Shown: positions 40,927 to 45,491 of the stretch, in pieces
Position numbering within the stretch: the first letter of the stretch is position 1
Layout of the letters: each line of letters begins with the position of its first letter
NCBI RefSeq assembly: GCF_016584085.1
Contig: NZ_NRSJ01000043.1
Span: 1 to 45,491 of the forward strand
Source: Halochromatium glycolicum
Lineage (GTDB): Bacteria > Pseudomonadota > Gammaproteobacteria > Chromatiales > Chromatiaceae
DNA length: 45,491 bases
Direction of reading: 5' to 3'
Position numbers and translations under genes: made by a program
The notes under the pieces: generated by a model
Databases searched by the model: none
What the model saw: the letters and a program-made list of their open reading frames with translations, nothing else
What the model was told of the DNA's origin: nothing

Positions 40927-42018
40927 ATGCCAGAAGTGACCAAAGAGACCGTCGAAGCTGCCCTCAAGGGCTACACTGAGCCGCACCTGGGGCGGGATCT
41001 GGTATCCGCGAACTGCATCAAGGGGATCGAGGTCGAGGGCGACCAGGTCAAGGTCCAGGTCCTGCTGGGCTTCCCGGCCGGCGGGGTGAAGGATGCGATC
41101 GCCGACGCCGTCAAGCAGGAGGTCGAGTCGATCGACGGTGTCAGCATGGCGCAGGTCGATGTCGGCTGGCAGGTGAAGGCGCACTCGGTGCAGAAGTCGC
41201 TGAAGCCGATCGACAATGTCAAGAACATCATCGCGGTCGCGTCCGGTAAGGGCGGTGTCGGCAAGTCGACCACGGCCGTGAACCTGGCGCTTGGGCTGGC
41301 CGCCGAAGGCGCGACGGTCGGTATCCTGGATGCCGATATCTATGGTCCGTCGCAGCCGCGGATGCTGGGTGTCTCGGGCAAGCCAGAGTCGAAGGATGGC
41401 AAGAGTCTGGAGCCGATGGTCAGTCATGGGCTGCAGACGATGTCGATCGGCTTCCTGATCGAGGAAGAGACGCCAATGATCTGGCGCGGGCCGATGGTGA
41501 CCCAGGCGCTGGAGCAGTTGCTGAATGATACCAACTGGTCCGAGCTGGATTATCTGGTCATCGACCTGCCGCCGGGCACCGGCGACACCCAGCTGACGCT
41601 GGCGCAGAAGGTGCCGGTCTCGGGCGCGGTGATCGTGACGACGCCGCAGGACATCGCGCTGCTCGATGCGCGTAAGGGTCTGAAGATGTTCCAGAAGGTC
41701 GAGGTGCCGGTGCTCGGCATCGTCGAGAACATGAGCATCCACATCTGCTCCAAGTGCGGTCACGAAGAGCACATCTTCGGTGAAGGCGGCGGTCAGCGTA
41801 TGGCCGAGCAGTACGGCATCGAGATGCTCGGCGCGCTGCCGCTCGATATGCAGATCCGCGAAGAGACCGATGGTGGTAAGCCCAGCGTCGTGGCCGATCC
41901 GGACTCGCGCATCAGTGAGCTCTACCGCGAGATCGCCCGCAAGACTGCCGCGAAGCTCTCGCTGCAGGCGAAGGACTACGCGGCCAAGTTCCCGCGGATC
42001 GTGATCCAGAACAATTAG
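40927..42018 (+). CDS. apbC: Iron-sulfur cluster carrier protein ApbC/Mrp (P-loop ATPase)
   Basis: The cytoplasmic protein loads Fe-S clusters onto apoproteins. The 363-residue sequence has an N-terminal MIP18-like domain (about 1-90, LGRDLVSANCIKGIEVEGDQVKVQ) and a deviant Walker A (ASGKGGVGKSTTAVNLA near 105-120). It also has DADIYGPSQPRMLG, VIDLPPGTGDTQLTLAQ and the cluster-binding C-x-x-C in HICSKCGHEEHIF. Length is normal. The ATG at 40927 begins the family N-terminus. Confidence 0.95.
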   Translation: MPEVTKETVEAALKGYTEPHLGRDLVSANCIKGIEVEGDQVKVQVLLGFPAGGVKDAIADAVKQEVESIDGVSMAQVDVGWQVKAHSVQKSLKPIDNVKNIIAVASGKGGVGKSTTAVNLALGLAAEGATVGILDADIYGPSQPRMLGVSGKPESKDGKSLEPMVSHGLQTMSIGFLIEEETPMIWRGPMVTQALEQLLNDTNWSELDYLVIDLPPGTGDTQLTLAQKVPVSGAVIVTTPQDIALLDARKGLKMFQKVEVPVLGIVENMSIHICSKCGHEEHIFGEGGGQRMAEQYGIEMLGALPLDMQIREETDGGKPSVVADPDSRISELYREIARKTAAKLSLQAKDYAAKFPRIVIQNN

Positions 42019-42233
42019 GCTCGTGCGATCTTGATGCGCCCTCGCCGGCTAGACGCTACGGTGGCCATCTATCCCGATCTGTGGCGTCGCCGGTTGGCTG
42101 TCGGGGCCACGTCGACGGCCGAGCTCGGCTTCGGCGTCACCTGACATGCCATATCGTAGCTTTGATCGGCGATGGGTGTGTGGCGTGAAGCGGATCGGAC
42201 GGCACCCGTGATTGCCACACAGGAGATCTTGAC

Positions 42234-42572
42234 ATGACCATCGACGTCGCCGCTGAAACACCACCCTTGTCAGCAGACGCCTCCGGGGTACTCCGCATAG
42301 GGAGCTCGCGCGTGACGCTTGATAGCGTTATCAGCACCTTTCTTGATGGGGCGACCGCTGAGGAGATCGCCGAACGTTACCCAAGCATCTTGCTGAGTCA
42401 GGTCTACGCCGTCATCGCCTATTACCTGTCCCATACGACTGAGGTGGATGATTACCTTCGCGGCCGAGAACAACACGCGGCAGAGGTACGGCGGGCAAAT
42501 GAGCGGCTGTTCGATCCTACCGGCATACGGGCGCGCCTGATGGCACGCCAATCCGGGCAAGACTCGCCGTGA
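42234..42572 (+). CDS. DUF433 antitoxin-like protein
   Basis: The 112-residue protein has the DUF433 core: VLRIGSSRVTLDSVISTFLDGATAEEIAERYPSILLSQVYAVIAYYLSH, a helix-turn-helix-like fold. DUF433 proteins are found next to DUF5615 PIN-like proteins and are taken to be antitoxins that may also repress the pair. The stop overlaps the GTG of the next gene (GTGA, 42569-42572). A GGAGA lies upstream of the ATG. The palindromic stretch GTGTGGC...CCACAC at 42178-42221 upstream is only suggestive of an operator. Confidence 0.86.
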   Translation: MTIDVAAETPPLSADASGVLRIGSSRVTLDSVISTFLDGATAEEIAERYPSILLSQVYAVIAYYLSHTTEVDDYLRGREQHAAEVRRANERLFDPTGIRARLMARQSGQDSP

Positions 42573-42922
42573 TCCGGCTACTCGCCGACGAGAACTTCAA
42601 CAACAACATCGTTCGAGGGGTCAAATTGCGTGAGCCCGGCGTCGACTTGGTCCGCATCCAAGACGTCGGCCTCTCGGGCGCTGGCGACCCAAGCGTGCTG
42701 GAGTGGGCAGCGGAGCATGATCGAGTTCTGCTTACCCACGACGTTGCGACCATCACAGCATTTGCTTATGAGCGTATTCGCGCAGGCAAGCCCATGCCGG
42801 GCGTGTTCGAGGTCAGCGCCACGGTCTGCCTGCGCTCGGCGATCGACGACATCGTACTCTTGGCCACCTGCAGCAAACATGGGGAATGGGAAGCTCAGGT
42901 GCGCTACATACCGCTACGGTAG
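42569..42922 (+). CDS. DUF5615 PIN-like toxin component
   Basis: The 117-residue product starts IRLLADENFNNNIVRGVKLREPGVDLVRIQDVGLSGAGDPSVLEWA, then DRVLLTHDVATITAFAYERI. This is the DUF5615 family, a shortened PIN-like fold with acidic residues (D7, E8, and the Asp of THD) in nuclease-like positions. Translation starts at GTG 42569, overlapping the DUF433 gene. The pair is toxin-antitoxin-like by gene order; activity is not established. Confidence 0.86.
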   Translation: MIRLLADENFNNNIVRGVKLREPGVDLVRIQDVGLSGAGDPSVLEWAAEHDRVLLTHDVATITAFAYERIRAGKPMPGVFEVSATVCLRSAIDDIVLLATCSKHGEWEAQVRYIPLR

Positions 42923-42955
42923 GCCAAGAGGGGCCGCACTGCGCCAGAGGAACTC

Positions 42956-43237
42956 CTACTCGATCGACGCTGCGTTCAATCCCACGTTGCCATCGGCGTC
43001 GATCCCGCAATCGATGGTCTCGATCTCGGCACCGGTCATCACACGGATCTGGAGCCGCTCGCCGTCGACGCCGGCAACGCCTTCGTACTGGGTGCCTGGC
43101 GGTAGGCTGTCGAGGTGCAGCTCGAAGCATTGGCGGCCGGTCGCGCGGTCGACCGTGACCTCAGGCGCAGGCTGCCCGCATCCGGCCAACAGGCCAGCTC
43201 CGACGATCAGTGCGTAAAACGTGACAGGGGCTTGCAT
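42956..43237 (-). CDS. Small predicted lipoprotein, unknown function
   Basis: The 93-residue precursor has a signal FYALIVGAGLLAG-C20 (lipobox LLAGC) and a short mature part with two more cysteines (RQCFELHLDSLPPGTQYEGV and TIDCGIDADGN), which could form a disulfide. No family is recognised. The ATG at 43237 was chosen because it starts the signal peptide; the open frame upstream is not supported. It converges on the DUF433/DUF5615 pair. Confidence 0.65.
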   Translation of the reverse strand: MQAPVTFYALIVGAGLLAGCGQPAPEVTVDRATGRQCFELHLDSLPPGTQYEGVAGVDGERLQIRVMTGAEIETIDCGIDADGNVGLNAASIE

Positions 43238-43812
43238 CGGGTCTTCTGAGTCGCTCTGTATATGGCAGATGAGCGTGGCCGGGTTCGCCGAGGATAGCGC
43301 CCTGGGTTCGTCGCGGCCATGCGGCTTGGCGGGCGATGATAGCGCGAAGCCGCACCTGCTCAAACGACTCGAGGCCGAATGCTGTGCCGGGCGCGTGCGG
43401 CGAGCCCGCAATGGGCTCGCCCGACCCGATAGGGACAGGATAGCGGTTGTGCTCAGCCTACGCGCGACGCGCCATCGATATCGGCGGTCCCGGCAGGTCC
43501 GGATTGTTGCCGCAGTGCAACTTGCAGGCACAAGCTCTCGGGGCGCTCGCCCGGGCCGAAGTGCATCCCGACGGTGGTGTGCGCCGGCCTTGGGTGTATG
43601 CCGAGACTGTGCGCTCATCGCCACGCTGCTATCATGCTCAGGTGTTCAGTTGGACGGCATTCAACTTGAGGTCACGTCTCACCTAGAACTTGTAACTGTC
43701 TGGCACTTTTTGGTTTCCTGTCCGGCGAAGCGGTGTCTCGAGCGGCAGCAGCCAAGCCGCTGTTGCGAAGCTGCAACGAACACCTAAATTGTCTCTTTTT
43801 TCAAAAAAACTG
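43238..43812. other. Long gap before the porin, with one strong stem-loop
   Basis: No gene with family character is seen here; the frames on both strands are shadow-like. A perfect 9-base stem, GGCGAGCCC (43399-43407) and GGGCTCGCC (43413-43421), encloses GCAAT. It lacks a T-run. The region becomes AT-richer towards 43790, as expected for a promoter region. Confidence 0.55.
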
Positions 43813-43841
43813 TTGCGGGACTTGTTGTCCTGGTCTACTAT
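43813..43841 (+). promoter_or_regulatory. Probable porin promoter
   Basis: TTGCGG at 43813-43818 (TTG of the -35 box) is followed after 17 bases by TACTAT at 43836-43841 as -10. Transcription would start near 43848, leaving a leader of about 65 bases before the porin ATG. Confidence 0.5.
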
Positions 43842-43913
43842 TTCGTCTGCAAGGCACGATTGCGGAAGGTTAGTGCAATCTTTCGTCCTATTCACAACAC
43901 AGCGGAGATCAAG

Positions 43914-45317
43914 ATGCAGAAAAAGCTTCTCACCCTGGCGGTCGCTGCCGCCATGGCCGCGCCGGCTGCCGCGCTGGCCGAGGCGACCCTCTACGGCAAG
44001 TTGAACATGTCGATCGACTATGCCGACGTTCAGAATGTCGGTGATGTCGGCGACGACGGAAGTGGCGTTCCCTACGATCGTTACTACGCAGTGCCTGGGG
44101 CTACGGCTGCAAATGGTCGTCCTTTGCCAGCGGGCCCCAATACAATCGTCTTGGATGCCAACGGCAATCCGGTCATCAGCGGGGGCGAAGATTTCAAAGG
44201 TTGGGGTATCTCGAGTGAGGGTGACTATATCCCCGGTTCGAGCCGAGCAAGTCGGATTGGTGTGAAGGGTTCGGAAGACTTGGGCAATGGTCTGAAAGCA
44301 ATCTACCAAGTCGAGCTCGGCCTCAATTTCGGCGATAACGATATTACGGGTGGTGGCAACGGCATCTCATATCGAAACAGCTTCGTCGGTCTCGCGGGTA
44401 ACTGGGGTACCTTTTTGGTCGGGCGTCACGACACTCCGCTGAAGATCTCGACCGGTAAGCTGGATCAGTTCAGCGACACCATGGCGGACTACAACGGTAC
44501 CGTCGGCTTCAATGATATCCGCGCCGATAACGTCATTGCCTACATCTCGCCCAGCTTCTCAGGTTTCTCGTTCGCCGGTGCGATGATCGCCGCTGGCGGT
44601 GGTACCGATGACGAGGGACTGAACGTCAACTCCGATTCGCTGGCAGGTGCTTGGTCGTTGGCCGGTATCTACAACAACGGACCGTTCTACGCGTCGATTG
44701 CCTACGAGTCGCTGGACAGCGATATGGGCATGGATTCTCAGACCAGCTTGCGTGGCGGAAGTGATTGCATTGACCCCGCCACTGGCCTTCCGAGGACGGG
44801 GCTTGGGTTCGAGTGTAATCACGTCGATGATTCCTTTGACAAGTGGCGCATCGGTCTTGGTCTCCTTGACTGGAACGGTTTCACGCTGAGCGCGGTTTAC
44901 GAGCAACAGGAAGACCGTTTTGACGGGCAGACCTGGGAAGTGTGGCAGTACATCGATACGCGAGATGGTAGTGTCCGCAATGTAGGCGTCCCGAATGGTG
45001 TCAAGAAGCAACAACTCTGGCAGATTCAGGCGGGTTACGCGTTCGGCAACAACAAGATCAAGGCCATGTATGGCTCCGTTGATCGTGATGACGACAAGGT
45101 CCTCGGTCGCACTCGCGACGTCGTCAGCCTCAACAACCTGCGCGACGACCTAGAAGGTGACAAGCAGACTTGGGCGATCGGCTTCGATCACAACTTCAGC
45201 AAGCGTACCAAGGCCTATGTGCTCTACACGGCTGTTGATGACGACAACAACGGCATTCCTGGACAAAATGCGGTCGAGTGGAGCGGCTTCTCCGCTGGTA
45301 TGGTCCACAAGTTCTGA
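43914..45317 (+). CDS. Outer-membrane porin (Gram-negative general porin type)
   Basis: The 467-residue precursor has a signal peptide cleaved after ALA (residue 22), then EATLYGKLNMSIDYADV, the standard start of the porin family. Typical strands follow: SRASRIGVKGSEDLGNGLKAIYQVELGLNF, NSFVGLAGNWGTFLVGRHDTPLK and the C-terminal GFSAGMVHKF with the terminal phenylalanine used by the Bam machinery. An insertion of about 50 residues after residue 50, rich in Asp, Gly and Pro, and another Cys-bearing loop (DCIDPATGLPRTGLGFECN), are probably extracellular. Codon usage is less GC-biased than its neighbours, as for highly expressed genes. GGAG precedes the ATG at 43914. Confidence 0.94.
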   Translation: MQKKLLTLAVAAAMAAPAAALAEATLYGKLNMSIDYADVQNVGDVGDDGSGVPYDRYYAVPGATAANGRPLPAGPNTIVLDANGNPVISGGEDFKGWGISSEGDYIPGSSRASRIGVKGSEDLGNGLKAIYQVELGLNFGDNDITGGGNGISYRNSFVGLAGNWGTFLVGRHDTPLKISTGKLDQFSDTMADYNGTVGFNDIRADNVIAYISPSFSGFSFAGAMIAAGGGTDDEGLNVNSDSLAGAWSLAGIYNNGPFYASIAYESLDSDMGMDSQTSLRGGSDCIDPATGLPRTGLGFECNHVDDSFDKWRIGLGLLDWNGFTLSAVYEQQEDRFDGQTWEVWQYIDTRDGSVRNVGVPNGVKKQQLWQIQAGYAFGNNKIKAMYGSVDRDDDKVLGRTRDVVSLNNLRDDLEGDKQTWAIGFDHNFSKRTKAYVLYTAVDDDNNGIPGQNAVEWSGFSAGMVHKF

Positions 45318-45341
45318 TTCCGGTCAGACCTTGTGATGAAG

Positions 45342-45365
45342 ACGGGGCCTTCGGGCCCCGTTTTT
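45342..45365 (+). terminator. Intrinsic terminator of the porin gene
   Basis: ACGGGGCC and GGCCCCGT pair across a UUCG tetraloop and are followed by five T residues (45361-45365). This is a textbook Rho-independent terminator 25 bases past the porin stop. Confidence 0.95.
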
Positions 45366-45366
45366 C

Positions 45367-45491
45367 GTGTACGCCCGGCATGGGCATGAACTGATGGGGT
45401 GAAAGTCCCCTGTAGGAGTACCTGTAGTGTCCTCTTGGACCAATAGAACTACTAGCCGACGGCAAGGGCAAACCCGCGAGGGGATGTCTGG
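45367..45491 (+). ncRNA. 5' end of a group IIC-like intron, cut by the window edge
   Basis: The sequence opens GTGTACGCCCGGCATGGGC, close to the 5' end of known group IIC introns such as the Oceanobacillus iheyensis one (GUGUGCCCGGCAUGGG). It continues with GGGTGAAAGTCCCC, then GTAGTG, TAGCCGACGGCAAGGGC and CCCGCGAGGGG, matching the order of domain I elements (GGGUGAGAGUCCC, UUAGCC..CGCAAGGGUG, then a GNGA-type loop stem). It begins 1 base after the T-run of a terminator, the preferred site of group IIC introns. The intron's reverse transcriptase would lie beyond the window. Confidence 0.82.

Noticed and set aside
43683..44309. A 208-codon minus-strand frame across the porin 5' end
   Set aside because: It lies opposite the signal peptide and first strands of a well-supported porin.

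Overview
The window looks like chromosome from a GC-rich, phototrophic gammaproteobacterium, most likely a purple sulfur bacterium of the Chromatiaceae type (inference). Three things point this way. There is a carotenoid pair, crtI-crtB, with a TGT-N12-ACA operator of the PpsR/CrtJ type on its promoter. Several housekeeping neighbourhoods match those of Escherichia coli: ppiB-lpxH divergent from cysS, then folD; gcvR-bcp divergent from dapA-bamC; metG divergent from apbC; and the cydDC pair. A DsrE-like periplasmic protein is also present. No rRNA, phage or plasmid replication genes are seen.

Layout. Bases 1-2272 are accessory: an IS21-type terminus has cut off a Uma2-family gene, and three intact Uma2 genes follow. 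Bases 1709-12312 (minus strand) read as one long transcription unit: DUF2868 membrane protein, DUF3482 GTPase, the Mrp/Mnh/Pha cation:proton antiporter (fused A+B, C, D, E, F, G) and a translationally coupled Uma2 gene. An unexplained 261-base insert sits between mnhE and mnhF. Bases 12501-15586 (plus) hold crtI-crtB and a small membrane protein. Bases 15560-19698 hold lpxH, ppiB, cysS and folD. Three tRNA genes (Pro-TGG, Arg-TCT, His-GTG) follow, with a gene fragment resembling BrxA of BREX defence just downstream.

Bases 20748-24577 (minus) encode a hybrid histidine kinase and a carotenoid oxygenase whose reading frames overlap by 4 bases. Then come an MFS transporter, a DsrE-like protein and a PIN-PhoH ATPase. 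The bcp-gcvR / dapA-bamC block carries three short palindromic elements flanked by TTA, two of them identical over a 71-base core although 4 kb apart. cydD and cydC are separated by 412 bases full of hexanucleotide repeats that form one uninterrupted reading frame overlapping both genes. Next are a lipocalin-DUF3108-DUF1295 operon, metG, apbC, a DUF433/DUF5615 toxin-antitoxin-like pair, a small lipoprotein and a large porin. The window ends inside what looks like a group IIC intron, inserted directly behind the porin terminator.

All functional names come from reading protein motifs and gene order; no database search was run. The strongest candidates for something new are the cydD-repeat ORF-cydC arrangement, the DUF2868/GTPase/Mrp operon, the coupled kinase-carotenoid oxygenase pair, and the TTA-flanked palindromic elements.
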